Positions 1 to 12,369 of a stretch of 64,000 nt of DNA are shown here, one piece after another (positions within the stretch are counted from its first letter, which is position 1; each line of letters begins with the position of its first letter). The notes below the pieces were generated by a model, which made no database searches, had not been told where the DNA came from, and saw nothing but the letters and a program-made list of their open reading frames with translations. A program made the position numbers and the translations under genes. This stretch comes from Viola odorata (taxonomy: Eukaryota > Streptophyta > Magnoliopsida > Malpighiales > Violaceae): contig OY829539.1 in NCBI GenBank assembly GCA_963691705.1, positions 1,428,501-1,492,500 on the forward strand, written 5' to 3'.

Positions 1-2527
1 CCATCTCAAACATCTCCTGAGTATACCACTTAGAAACAAACCCTCTAACATCTAAAGTGTTTGTCTCATTTACAATCACACAAACTGCATGCGCACAAGG
101 TATACCATTTAATTCCCACATCCTACATGTGCATGTAGATTTCTCCAAGCTAACAATCCAACTAGTATTCTCGTCTAGATGTACTTCAAACCCATCATCG
201 TCGTTACTATCCACATAATAGTTAAGACTTTCTTCCATGTTAGCATTGATTTTTTTCCATATGTTAGGCCCGAAGCCATCCTTGAACTTACCTACAAACA
301 CCTTCCTCTCTTTGAATCTCTTGAATACCAACTTCCTTATAGTCTCAAATAGCTTAACTACACTTTTATACCTAGACTCAATGATTAAGCTATTGAATGA
401 CTCACTCATGTTGTTATCAACTATATCAGAACAAGGAGAGGTATCCTGAAATGCTTTACACCAAAAAGTGGGAGACACCTCCAAAAAATCATTCATCGCA
501 ATTGTGGACATACCTCCTAAAATTTCAAGCTCATCAAGGAATTCATCCTGAGTGGATGCTTTGCAAGTCACCCAAAATTGACGATGAAGATCATCACTGC
601 AATGTTGTTTCCTCCATTTTGCAAAGATGTGCCTAGCACATCTTCGATGAACTGCTGATGGCATCAATTCACCAATTGCTAAAATCAATCCCTACAATTG
701 AGAGGAAAACGAGTCAACAAGTAATATATAGGTGAATGTAACAAATTATTAACGCAAATTGAACAAGGAATGAAGTACCTTCTGTTGGTCTGACATAAAT
801 GTGAATCCTCCTCCTCGCGCGATATTAGGGGCACCATCTGAAGCATACACGTAGTTCCCAGCAGCAATATCTAAATCTACCATTAACAATTCAAGAAACC
901 ATTTCCAGGTTTCTTTGTCTTCATAACCCACAACAGCCCATGCTATTGGGTAGATCTGGTCATTGGCATCCCTACCTATTGCAGTAAGAATTTCACCTTT
1001 AAATGGTCCTTTAAGAAAGCAACCATCTAGCCCTATTATCTTCCTGCAAGCGGTATTAAATCCCTTCCTAACACCAGCGAAGCACACGTACATCCTCTTG
1101 AATACACCATCTGGTGCCTCTAAAACCACAGTACTCCCAGGATTACTTCTATTTAGTTCAGCCACGTAATCCTCCAACCTAGCAAACTCTTTCAAAGGAT
1201 CACCGATATAATGCTCAATCACCTTCATCTTAGCATGCCTGCACAGTCCTTTAGACACACTAATCTTTGTTTGATCCTTGAAATGATCTCTCATTTCAAC
1301 TAGGGTAAGCTTCAAGGTAAGTCTCCTAAGGCGATGAATGAACCAATCGGCCAAAATCTTGTAATTCAGACAAGATATGTGGTGCTGTTTTTGGCAACTG
1401 TGCTGTCCAAAATATGTCTTCACCATCCATTGCCTACTCCTACCATCAATTGAGCACAAAATTCTCCACTCACACTCACTCTGCTTACAAACAGCCCTAC
1501 ACCTTTTCTTCTCATTCTGAATGAATCTCACATCTCTCCTAAAGTGTATTGCATGGCTAATCACAACTTTCATAAACACACTCTTATTTGGAAAGACCAT
1601 ACAAACAGCAAATTGAGGGATTTGTTCACCTTGTTTGAACCGAGGCCGGGTATGTTTAATTCTCACTGCATGTTCAGCCTCACTCCCACTACTTGATGTC
1701 AAGAAACTGTCTTCTGACCCTCTATCAAAAGACGCATCATTGCTCTCCTCAGCAACTTCAGCTTCAGTAGGTTGTACATGTGCTCTTTTTCTCATTTCCC
1801 TTCTTAACTCTTCCACAAACTCTTCATTCCCGCCAATATTTCCCTCCTCTCTCTCCACCCGTGGGCCACCTACATCTCCCTCTTCTCTTTCCAACCGTGG
1901 TCCACTTACATCAACTTTCTTTTGTCTCCTACTTTTGAATTTTTTTTTCTTTTCCCGATGCGACAAAAACTCTTCCTCCTCATCAACAGACAAATAAGGA
2001 CAATCTACCCAATAGTCATTTCCAACTTCATCATTATCATCACACTCATAGTCAATATCTTGTAATTCAGACACATATCCATCATATTCATCACATTCAG
2101 CAATCACATTTTTTCCGTTATTAGACCCACTAGTCCCACCTAGTCTAACTCCATGGTCTGATATCCCAAGATTTTCACACAAGGTCTTGGGATTTTCGGC
2201 ACCAAAATATGGATGTGTTACATCATTATGCTCAACATATATATGCACTACATTATTCTCAAGAGCATATCTAATGAACCGCACAAATGAATTATCATCA
2301 CAGAAACTATTCAAAGTTTCTCTTAATCCTGCTCCATTAGAATGTTCATCATCATACCATACTTTACCTATGTTCTTATATCCAAATGCAGCACATCTTT
2401 CTAATATAGTAAAAAAAGATACCTTATCCGGATCAATAATATCTTCAATCATTTTTCCACCAATATAGAACCACTGGCTCACTGTTCGGACTATTTTTCC
2501 CCCAATATGGAAAGTAAGAATTGTCAT
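1..2527 (-). CDS. MULE (MuDR-type) transposase, C-terminus cut by window edge
   Basis: Transposase of a Mutator-like DNA element; it should bind the element ends and catalyse cut-and-paste transposition in the nucleus. Model: exon 1 2527-779, phase-0 intron 778-692 (GTACTT...TTGTAG), exon 2 691-1. I start at 2527 (MTILTFHIGGK) because the upstream 31 codons are hydrophobic junk ending in an acceptor-like TGTGCAG. In order: N-terminal PB1-like region of plant MULEs, a long acidic and Lys/Arg-rich linker, a MuDR DNA-binding region with the Cys pairs CRAVCKQSEC, and an RNase-H-like DDE core with GLDGCFLKG (about 1020-1040) and SDQQK at the exon junction continuing into GLILAIGE. It ends with a SWIM zinc finger (CTC...CAH) near 90-150. 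No stop or frameshift is visible in about 813 codons, so the copy looks intact or recently active. The family call is firm; the end lies outside the window. Confidence 0.93.
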
Positions 2528-3524
2528 CTGCACATACCAAGAAACAAACACAAAAACAAAAGTCAATGGCCCGATTTTAAGAAAGCTATAAACAAATACA
2601 CTAACGAGTACAAGTACCATTTAACAAAGCTATAAACAAATACAAGTACCATTTAAAAAAATAGAACGTATAAGGCCCTACCACCAAGAATCGGAATCAA
2701 ACAAATAGGGAAGCATGGACCACTAATTTAGAATAAAACATGGTGGACCCTTTCTGTAAAATGTATTTTTCCTTTCACATCCACTTCAAAGCAGACAGCA
2801 GCACGACAATATTGAAAGCAACACACAATATTATTGTCGGCTTCTTCCACATCCAACATAAAAGAAAATAAACGGCAAAAAGGATATATTAGATTGCTAT
2901 GGATTCACAAGCATTACTGTCGCTTCTTCCATTAAACACACGGCATTAATGTCACGATCGATTGGAAGAGTGGCAATTTTAAAGATGAAGACAAAGCATT
3001 ACTGTCACGATTGATGGGGGAATTGCAAATAAATATAACATAACTCGGATATAATAAAACAAATTGCAATAGAACAAATTGCTATTACCTCACGATTGGG
3101 AGAGTGGCGACTTAAAAGGAAGGAAAGCGTGGATTTTGATGGGGGAATTTAGGGTTAGGTCTGGTTTGAGAGAAGGGAAGTGTTGGATGAATGAGGGAGA
3201 TGGGAAAAAAATTGACGCGGGTTTTCACTTAGATGGGAACAATGCAAACGACGTCGTTTGCTGTTCTTATAATCCTACCCGACCCACCCACAAACGATTC
3301 GGGTCGGATCCGTCTACGTGGCGTGCCATGTCAGCGATGTCAGTCTAAATGGATGACGTGGCATGCCACGTATACAAGATAACGGCAGATTAGTGACGGA
3401 AACGGCCGCAGGTATCAAATGTGATCAATTAGTTGCGTACGAGTACCTTTTAAAACCAAAAAAAGGTAGAGGTGCCAAATTAGTCGAAAGCCCAACGTAC
3501 AGGTACCGTTTTTGGCATTTTCCC
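2528..3524 (-). mobile_element. MULE 5' flank and terminal region
   Basis: This stretch lies between the transposase start and the presumed outer end of the MULE. It contains a GC-richer block (about 3230-3524) with repeated motifs such as ACGTGGCATGCCACGT and ends in GGGAAAATGCCAAAAACGG when read from 3524 on the minus strand. Host-like sequence follows. Plant MULE ends typically look like this (low-complexity Lys/Phe-codon-like text, GTACC boxes). The matching inverted end and the 9-bp target duplication would lie left of the window, so the exact boundary is inferred. The ORF on the plus strand here is not genic. Confidence 0.6.
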
Positions 3525-5530
3525 AAATCAGATAATCAACAGCCCATAGCAGCCCTACCAACCCATTTCTTCCTTTTCCACTTCCTATTTTCTCTAACCC
3601 TAGCCGCACAAACAACAAACACACAAGCAACTTCGCTGCCAACGACAAGAAGGCGCGGCCACCAGCTAGGCTGGCACCAACTCACCGTCGTTTTTGTTAC
3701 TTTTCGTTCGCCTCGCAGAAGAGCAGATTCAACACTGCCTCGCTGCCTAACCTCTCCGGGTTGTAGGCTATGTATTCACACAAATTTGCAGCACAGATGC
3801 GCCACCACCATCACCAGATTGTTGTTCACCACCATCTCTTCTTCTTCTTCTTTTGACTCGTCTTCTTTGATTCAGTCTATTTCTCATGTGATGGATTTTA
3901 TTTGATTATTTGTCAGATTTTGTTTTGTGCGTTCTAGCATGCCATTGAAATCTCTGTGATTCACAGTTATATGCTTAGTTGGTTTGCAAATTCCAATCAT
4001 GGTGCTCTTCAAAAATCTTCTTTCTGTCTGTTATTAAGAAATTCTTGTGGTTTTTGTGTTTTATAGTCATAATTAAATAGATTGTATCAAAGTTACTACA
4101 AATTTTGGATTATTTTGGTCTTAATTATTCAGATTCTAGGGGGATTGAGTGACCTTAGTTGCCATAAATTTCATTTTGAAATCTTAATATTTATATTTTT
4201 TGGAGATTAATTATGAGAAAGAAATGTTTTTGAGCTTTGGTGGTGATGTCGGAGGCGGCGGATGCGCTGAAGGGGGAGGGAAAGATGAGGACGAGGGATG
4301 CAGAGAGAGAGGGTGAGAGAGTGAGAAGAGGAGGCAGTAGGTCAATAAGTGAATACGTTATTCTGGTTGAGGAATCCAGTAAAAAATTCTGCCCAAATAG
4401 TATTACTCTATATATATATTATATATATATCAAAAATTCAATAATAACGTGATTTTTTATGCTCACTATTCATCTCTTTGTTCATAACTTTGGAAAAATT
4501 GTCTCAATGCACATAACACAAAAGTATCTCATATAATAATAAAATATTCAATTTTTATTATAATAGAAAATGATGTTTAAATACTTCTAAAATTGTAATA
4601 AAATGTAAAATTAAAGAAGAAGAAAGGTGATGAAAAATCTAAAAGTTCAAACTTTTCATGGCCAAATTTAGTCAATCCAAGTTTAGGCTTCAAACTTTAA
4701 CTAGCGCACCAAAGCGCTCAAGCTAGAGTTGTTTTAAACTTGAATCATATTTGTTGGGTTTGTTTTGCTAGAACCGTTTTGGACTAAACCCTCACAGTTT
4801 TTTCTAAAATATCTCGTTCTATAACTAAAATATCTTATTCTATAAAAAAATTAATTACTCTTATATTTAATTTTTATTTCTCTTATATATCAAATGCCTA
4901 ACCCTAGTTTGCATACCCTTCCTCATCCCCCCTCCATGTAAAATACGAACATTACACTACGTTCTCCATCAAGGAAGTGTGATTTCCTTTCATCAACCTT
5001 AACATAAATTCAATGGCTATATATATATATATATAAGGTTAAAATAATTCCTAGAATTTTATTGGTCAAGTGGCAAAGTGGTCAATTCTTTTAATAATAA
5101 TAATGTTCATGATATAAATTTAACTTTATTTATTTTCATTTTCTTCATATCATTATGATTTATGATTGGACGAACTTTGCGTTGCGATTATTTATTTGGG
5201 CTTGGCCCATGTATTTGTATAGTTGGGCTTGAAAAAAAAATCCGACTCTACTAACAAATTTTAAAAAATTAAATTAAATTCGCACAGCAATCCGGAATCG
5301 GAATCGTTACCTCAAAAGCAGCCGAGAGTTGCCAATTCGGAGCGTGAACTCTGAAAAGGGACGATCATATCAGCGGCGGCTTAGTAGATAATTCTCTCTC
5401 CCGTTACGAGCTAGAGTCTGTGGAGGTGGCGCAGCACTTAGCGGCGGAAATAAAATTAAACCCGAAGCCTCGTCTCTCTTGCTAGGGAGAAGAATAATTT
5501 TCCTGGATAATTTGCAGAGAGGGGGAAAAA
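3525..5530. other. intergenic region between MULE and MED17
   Basis: No convincing gene. There is a pyrimidine-rich patch with a CTAACCCTAG telobox-like motif near 3595, poly-purine/pyrimidine runs, short TA tracts near 4410 and 5020, and AT-rich DNA. The last ~250 bases before 5531 are the likely MED17 core promoter and 5' UTR, but I see no unambiguous TATA box or transcription start. Confidence 0.5.
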
Positions 5531-8500
5531 ATGGACGGGAATTTAGAAATCTCACTCGACAAGCTTCCGGTGAAGCGTTTAGAATCCATAGAAGAACATG
5601 GGGCCGAACGCTTCCCTCCGTACGCTCTGTTCCTCCTAGTTCGCACTTTTTTTTTCTCCATTTTTTTCCTTATACTTTCTTTTTCTCGATGTGTGCAGTG
5701 ATGTCGGTTACGATGAGAAGCGAGTATCGTTGATAAGGCGGGTTGATTTCGCGTGGGCGGTGGAGAGAGAGGACGAAGAGGCTAAGAAGAAGAAGCAGAA
5801 ACAGAAAAAGAGCTCCAAAGAGAGCGCGTCGAGTACACCGCCATGGCCATATCAAAGTATGGTGGAGAACTTGCAGTTAGCTCATCAGGAACTCTCTGTC
5901 ATCATAGATCTCATCAACACTGTGAGGTCCTAACTTTGTGAAGTTTATACTGAATTTACAATTTTACCAACTTAGCGGTAGAGCTTCAGTAATTTATGTG
6001 ATTAGCATCATAGTTACTGAGCAATTGAAGCACATTGCTGGCATGTATTAGTTTAAGTGGGAGGTCTTGATGAAAGTGTAGATTCATGTATTGAATAGAT
6101 AGGAAAAGTTTCATTGACCGGCAATACTCCGTAGTTCATTGATTAGGTTGTTTTTGCTTGACATTTGGATTTTGGAAGAAGAGTCATGGTTTCATTTAGA
6201 GGAATGTGAACAAATTTGCATTATGAATTTATGTTGAATTTTCATTATGTGTAGGTGGAAGCTAATGATGCTGTTACAGTGGCTGGCATGACCAGACCAA
6301 AGCCATTACCCAATGAGATTCTATCTGACCTTGCTGTGTCTACAGCAACCAAGTTACAATCTTATCGGGTATTTGTTTTTCACTTCTTTCACAGTTTGAG
6401 TTCCCATGCATTAAATATTTCTATTTCCTGTTATGTGTAGGCCAATATTGTGTCAATATGATGTGTAGCTAGGATTTCTTGTTGCGTGGGGTTAATTTGG
6501 CAAAATCTTGTGTCGTCATACCCTTTTGGGTGATTTTTGATTCAATTTCCTTTATTTGCCAGAACCTTGGCAAATATTTTAAGCAGTCTGCTAAAGCCTT
6601 GGAACAGCAGATTGCCCGGGAAACAAGATTTTATGGTGCTCTGATAAGGTGGGTCTGCTCTTTGTGCTATTGTTGCCAGTTGATAGAATGTCGTTAGCAC
6701 TAATTTAGTAGTACATATAATTGAACTCAAGTAGCTCCTCTAGAACTAGTTTCTTCAACTCCCTCCATCCTTTCTTTCTGACAAGCGAATAGATTGCAGC
6801 AAAACTGGAAAGTCAAGCGGCAGCGAGTTGCAGCAATTGCTCCTGGCAAGGAAAGCTTCACCTTTGATCTTTTTGACAATTCATTATATGATTCGGCAGC
6901 TACAGTCAGGCCATCTCTTCTATCCATCATTCGAATTGACCATGACTCAGCTGGTATGCTGGCGATAAATTTACCTCCAAAATCTTGTCGCTCTCTTCAT
7001 TTTGGTTTTCTTGGTATGTATTCCGACGAGCATAAAGAGAAATCCATGAAGATTAGAAGCTACTCATCAGCTGAGGATTCGCCTAAAGAAATTGAGAGAG
7101 ATTCCATCAGTGATAATGAATGTGTGAAAGAAACACATTCACTCCTTCGTACAGTTCATCAAGCAATTTTCGATGAGCAGGTAGATTCTTTTATATATAT
7201 ATATATAATTTCCCCCCATCTTTGTTAGTAAATGTGTTCAATGTGTTCCACTATTCACTTGGGTTCTTATGTTCCAGGTGTTTTATATGGTGAACCGTGG
7301 AGTTTTTAACCAGTCTTTAGGAGTCAATGTGACTGGTATGCAAGAAAATTATCTACAACTGAGCATAGGTGCAGAAACTTCTGTGTTTATATCTCTTGTG
7401 CCATCTAGTGAAGATGATCAAACAGTTGATGGTGGTGACCGCCGTCTTTTAGAATCTGCAGTCTTACCTCTCGATTCATTGGAAGGATTGCAGTTTCCAG
7501 AAGAAAGCCTTGATACCGATACTAAGAAGTCAGATATTCCTAATTACATTAGTTATGAGATATACCTTAAACAGATCTTTCACGAGTATGCGTTTGGAAG
7601 AGCAAAGAATAAACCCCTTTCCACTGGTACTCATGTATTTGTACAACCAGCGAAGGATGGATCTAATCTTCTTCAACATTTCAGCATTTCTCTGGCTCAC
7701 AGAATCTTTTCTAATAAAGTTCTGAAGGAACTAGAGGATGTGGTATTGTCTAATTTGAATTTTAGAGGAGCAACGAGCTTGTTTTTCTTTATTTTCATTT
7801 CATAAGATTTTATGGCCGGTATCTATCCACTTTGAGAATCTCTTTGGTTTTTCTGCAGGTTTGCAGGGTCACATATCTCCACTTGATATCTTATCCCACT
7901 TGGCATTCTCGAACATCTTCATGGACAGTCTTCATGAAGGTGCCTCGTTCTGTTCTCCATGAAAGCTCCCAAGCACCAAAATCAAACACCCAAAAAATGA
8001 AAGATGCTATCAAATCAGAGTTTCGGACTAAGATCATTGTAAATGATGATTGCATCAGCATTGAAGCAGAAGGTGCTCCCAATGTTGTTGGCCTGTTTAA
8101 TGGAGATTCTGAGGATATATGTTCCACAAACAAGTACGATTGTGACTTGGCTGATGTCCCAGTGATAATACTTCAGCAGGTAAGTTGCTATATCTATGCT
8201 TTATGCAGTACTTGCTTTTATGATAGCTTGGATGGTGCTTACCTAAGTTCTCCCCTGGTAATACTATGGCAAAGTTAATTCTCACAGTAACAAAAGGGTT
8301 CAGACAGTTACTAGGTTTTGAAACTAAACGAATCTGAAATGAAGTGCTGATGGGAGAAAACAGGTCACTAAGGGGTCTGTAAAGCATCTAACCCTGTGGT
8401 TTTCTAATTTAAAATAAGATATCATATAGAAGGATGCAGGTGCACCTAATTAATTCTACATTATAAAGGAATGCAATATTTCCCTGCTGAAGGTCTCAGT

Positions 8501-9127
8501 CACAACCCGTTGTGGACTTGTTGTATGGGAGTATATTGGTTTAGTTTTCCATCTGTGTGTATGCTAGTTTCGGTTATGCCTTCTCTTATCAATAGAGTAA
8601 TAAATCCCTAAATTTCATTAACTTGAAAAGCATGTTCGTGCTGGAATCTATTGACATACTTGATGTTGTACCCACTCCTCTATGAAATTCATGGGAATCT
8701 TTCTTCATTATAGTTAATTTGATCAGCTCTCTTCAAATGCACATTTCCACATTTATACCAATATGTTCCCCTCATCTCTTATCCTCACCTTGGGTGACAG
8801 GTTGCAAGCCAGGTCATTCGCTGGCTGCATGAAGAAGCTCTTGCAGTGGGAATAAAAGCGAATCGTGACTTTTTGTCCTTGTCGTTCGAGTTGGAGCAGG
8901 GTGAAATACTTGGCCTGATGGCACATGTGGATCCAAAAGATACTCAAGGATGCATCTCATGGTGGTTGGTAATGGAGGATGGTTATGCAGAGGAGAGGAA
9001 ACCTCATACGGACGTAACCGATGGTGCATCTGACTACAGGAAGTTCTTAGGGTATTTAACTCTGGATGTGTTATACTCCACATTGATGGATTTAGTTGGT
9101 TTGTGCAGTGGAGCTGGAAACCATTGA
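5531..9127 (+). CDS. MED17: Mediator of RNA polymerase II transcription subunit 17
   Basis: Scaffold subunit of the Mediator head module, which links transcription factors to RNA polymerase II in the nucleus; in Arabidopsis it is also needed for small-RNA gene transcription. Eight exons: 5531-5619, 5699-5921, 6255-6368, 6563-6648, 6793-7180, 7278-7742, 7859-8179, 8801-9127, all with GT-AG introns and phases that join to 670 codons plus stop. Family length is about 650. Diagnostic stretches: start MDGNLEISLDKLPVKRLESI, then DEKRVSLIRRVDFAWA, MVENLQLAHQELSVIIDLIN, ANDAVTVAGMTRPKP, YFKQSAKALEQ, WKVKRQRVA, DHDSAGMLAINLP, YEIYLKQIFHEYAFG, YLHLISYPTW, SSWTVFMKVP and CISWWLVMEDG. A Lys/Gln-rich tract sits in exon 2. 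Nothing is broken and the gene appears functional. Confidence 0.97.
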
Positions 9128-10124
9128 CAAAAATACTGACTGAATTATATCCCATTTGCAACACCAACTAATCTGGATTATAAGCATAATTGAAGAGCTG
9201 AAGATTCCCGACTGCTAAGTCTGTACTTTCCAATCCCAAGTGATTTATGGCACGTATAATTATGTTATTTTAATGTTGGACTTGGATGGTGGGGAAAAGG
9301 AAGAATTAATGGATTTGTTGTCGTTTAATAAATATGCTAAAAATATTAAAAGAAACTAACATTGAAAAGGACACCTCCAATATTAATTAATGTGACAATT
9401 ATTGTGAAGTGGATCTGAGAAATTATACATTATTTCTAATCTTTATATCGATGTATATATTTACAAAAAAAAAAAAGTAGAAAAATTCTATATGATGCAA
9501 ACCGAACACCTGATTCTAATGGCAGAAATTTAAGGAGCATTATTGCTTAGCAACAAAGAAAGGGTAGGCAATGTTGTTGAAAAAAATTATAGGAATTTGT
9601 TTTAAAAAGTTGCAATCGTGCTTACAAAAGGACACCTATCTAACAAACAAAAATGACCTCGTGTTATTAATTAACTAAAAGAATTGTTCTATGGTAGTGT
9701 GGTTAGGAAACATACCAATGAACAGTTTCCTAACAAAACAAATTGATTTTAACACAAATACAATATTACCTTTTCTTTTTATCTTATATATAAAGAAATC
9801 ACAAACCTAAACACTATGCAATTAATTAGTACTCATGGATTGGAATTCAAGTCGACCATCCATTTTACTCCAAAATATAGGAAAATGATTTTTGACCATC
9901 TTTTTTTTGACAAAGCATATTGATGGATCATAAGAACAAATATATATACAAGACCTATGGAACAACAATAGTAATAATCATTTTTATTCTTCTCTAGTTC
10001 CATTATTATCAACTTACCAGGTACTAAAAGGGTTTAGGGTTTGTTATTTAATATAGTTTATATGCTATATATACATAAAAGGGTGAATTAGTGCGCCACA
10101 TCTCTTCCCTACGCCTCTTACACC
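9128..10124. other. intergenic, AT-rich
   Basis: Starts with the MED17 3' UTR, whose first ~75 bases recur in inverted orientation at 13100-13146. The remainder is AT-rich with A-tracts (9463-9480) and short TA stretches. No gene or clear repeat ends seen. Confidence 0.5.
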
Positions 10125-11098
10125 ATGCCACCAAGCCGTTCTCCTCCTGCTTTTTCTGAAGTTGAACATGGTAGCGGGGAGGAGGAACAAACACAAGCAC
10201 CATCTCCTCCCCCCAAAACCCAAGCCCTGTCCCCGACATCTCCTGCCGCAAAACCCCAATCGTTGTCCAGTGAGGCTGAAAATGGTGAGTTAGTCCAGGG
10301 ATCTAAGAAGAGAAAGTCGACCAGTGAGGCTGATCAGACTCCCATTGCGTCCGAGTCGGGATCTGGTTCCGAGGAGAAAGAACAACAACCCCAGCCTGTA
10401 GCTCCTCCTCCAAAACAAGCCACCACATCTAAGAAGAGAAAGTTGTCCAGTGAGGCTGAAAATGGTGGTGTCGGTGGATCTGTTGGGGGAGAAGTCAGAG
10501 GATGAAGAAGATTTATCCTGGGCACAATTGAGTTTCTGTATTGATAAGGAGGATTTTATGATAAAGCAGGGGCTCGAATTATTGGGTGATGAGAAGAGGG
10601 CAAAGACGGAAAAGGCATGGAAGAAGTTGCAAGTGGAAGTGAAGAAGTTGCGAGCAAGGGCGCTGGCGTTGGTAGAGGAGCAATTGATGGTATGGCATTT
10701 TGGTTCTTGTTGATCTGAATGAATAGTCATTATATTTCTTGCGTTGTTGTCTTTAGTTTGTGATAATTTCTGTTTTGATCTGAATAGTCATTATATTTTC
10801 AACTAATTAAGTCTTGCATTCTACTGTTTTTTCAGGATTGTTGTTTGTCCGATCATTCATTATCTTCTCTTGAGGAAGAGGAAGAGGTTGCGTTGTTGTC
10901 TTTAGTTTATGATAATTTCTGTTCTGATCTGAATAGTCATTATATTTTCAACTAATTAAGTTTTACACTCTAGGATTGTTGATTGTCCGATCATTCATTA
11001 TCTTCTGAAGAGGAAGAGGAAGAGGAAGAGGAAGAGGAAGAGGAAATGGATGGAAAGACAAGGCAACAAACAGAGGCTTCAATTAACCCTGCAAAGTA
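10125..11098 (+). pseudogene. GeBP-like (DUF573 family) gene remnant lacking the DNA-binding domain
   Basis: Not confidently identified. The first reading frame (10125-10505) is Pro/Ser/Glu-rich with two nuclear-localisation-type SKKRK blocks and a repeated SSEAENG phrase, like the N-terminus of plant GeBP/storekeeper transcription factors. A second frame (about 10480-10690) continues with EDEEDLSWAQLSF and a charged helix LGDEKRAKTEKAWKKLQVEV that resembles the GeBP C-terminal region. The DUF573 DNA-binding domain expected between them is missing and the two parts are out of frame, so I call it a remnant. Downstream, an acidic exon (DCCLSDHSLSS then poly-Glu) occurs twice because of a tandem duplication. 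The final frame ends at the TAG near 11096. It could also be a short expressed acidic nuclear protein with an unrecognised intron. Confidence 0.45.
10738..11010 (+). repeat. tandem duplication of intron plus acidic exon
   Basis: Two adjacent copies, about 10738-10887 and 10888-11010. Both contain GCGTTGTTGTCTTTAGTTT, ATAATTTCTGTT, AATAGTCATTATATTTTC and then GATTGTTG.TTGTCCGATC followed by GAGGAAGAGG repeats. The second copy has lost about 20 bases of the pyrimidine tract before its acceptor. Confidence 0.8.
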
Positions 11099-11587
11099 GC
11101 AGGTACAAATGGAAGAAGAGCATGGAAAAAAAAGTTCTGCCAGCATGTACATAATGTATCAAATGAAGTAAATTAATAAAAAGACCTTTTGTTTTGTTGG
11201 TGGTACCTTTGCATGCTACGAGGATAGAATGGGGATTTCATGATGCTTCTTCTTATTTTGGGAAAACATTTATAATTTTAATTGCAAATCAAAAACTCCT
11301 AAAGTACCTGAGTTCTGAGATCTGCATAATCTTTGAGACGAGGGAAGGAATTGACACGAGGAGAGATGAATGGGGTTTGTCTTGATAAAAAAAAAATCAA
11401 TTATAATTATTTGCATCAAAAGTGGGAAAAAGTACAGTTCTTTTATGTAGGTTAATCATTAAGCCGGTTTGCTATCCGGTCACGGGTCGCAAAGGATTTG
11501 GAAATTAAATATGAAACGTACGGATTGATTGGAGTTAATTATTTATTATTACATCAACTATCATCAAAAGTATTAGTATTAGTATTA
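11099..11587. other. intergenic
   Basis: No gene recognised. Sequence is AT-rich and ends with repeated TTAGTA triplets next to the mariner-type element. Confidence 0.4.
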
Positions 11588-12369
11588 CTCCCTCCGTCCG
11601 GTATTAAATTTCCTACGATTTTTTTGGATACTATTAATTGTCATTTTATCTTTTTGAACAGCAATTTTAATGTAACATGCCCTCTTAGCCATCACCACCT
11701 AAACACCTCAGTCTCACCACGCTGCCTTCATTCACCGTCACCACACAGCCTCACCACTACCACTGAAACATCACAACCACCACTGCCAAACAAACACCAC
11801 AGACCCATAGCCACCTCTGCCAAACAAACATCACAGCCACCCCTGCCAAACAAATCCTAATTAATCCCCTGCAAAATCAACTCCAAAGCCACACCCAATT
11901 TCAATTAATCCCAAATTAACACCCCTCAATCTCCCTTTCTGCCTCCGCAATTGCCAACTGCCAATACAACCTCACTGCCCAACCAATTAAACACTAGCCG
12001 GACCACCACCAGCTAAACCCAAACCTAGCTGAACCACCATTAACACCGCTGTCGTTTCCCACCTCGACCGCCGCAGCCATCACCGTCGCTGATTCCCTCA
12101 GACAGTGATGAATGCGCCTGCGTGGGTGGCGATCAATGTGAGAAATATCGATTTCTGGACGGATGCAGCAGAAAGTGGGCGGAGGAGAAGGAAGGAGAGA
12201 AGGGAGAGGAAGATGCAGCGTGGATAGATGTGAATGGCATGCTTTGTTAAATGCCATATAACCAGGGGCATTTTAGAAAGGAAACCAATAAAATAAGCAG
12301 AAAAAACAAACCCACTCAGGTCTGCCACTGTGCTAAAACGACACACAATACTATACTGGATAGAGGGAG
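11588..12369. mobile_element. non-autonomous Tc1/mariner (Stowaway-like) element, 782 bp
   Basis: Begins CTCCCTCCGTCCGGTATTAA and ends in the inverted CTCCCTCTATCCAGTATAGT, flanked on both sides by TA (11586-11587 and 12370-12371). These are the termini and target duplication of plant mariner elements. The interior is CA/ACC-rich filler with no transposase. The termini resemble those of the full mariner element at 30136-44580, which could have mobilised it. Confidence 0.85.

Noticed and set aside
3363..3905. 180-residue plus-strand ORF
   Set aside because: It starts inside the MULE terminal region and runs into pyrimidine-rich DNA; no domain, biased composition.
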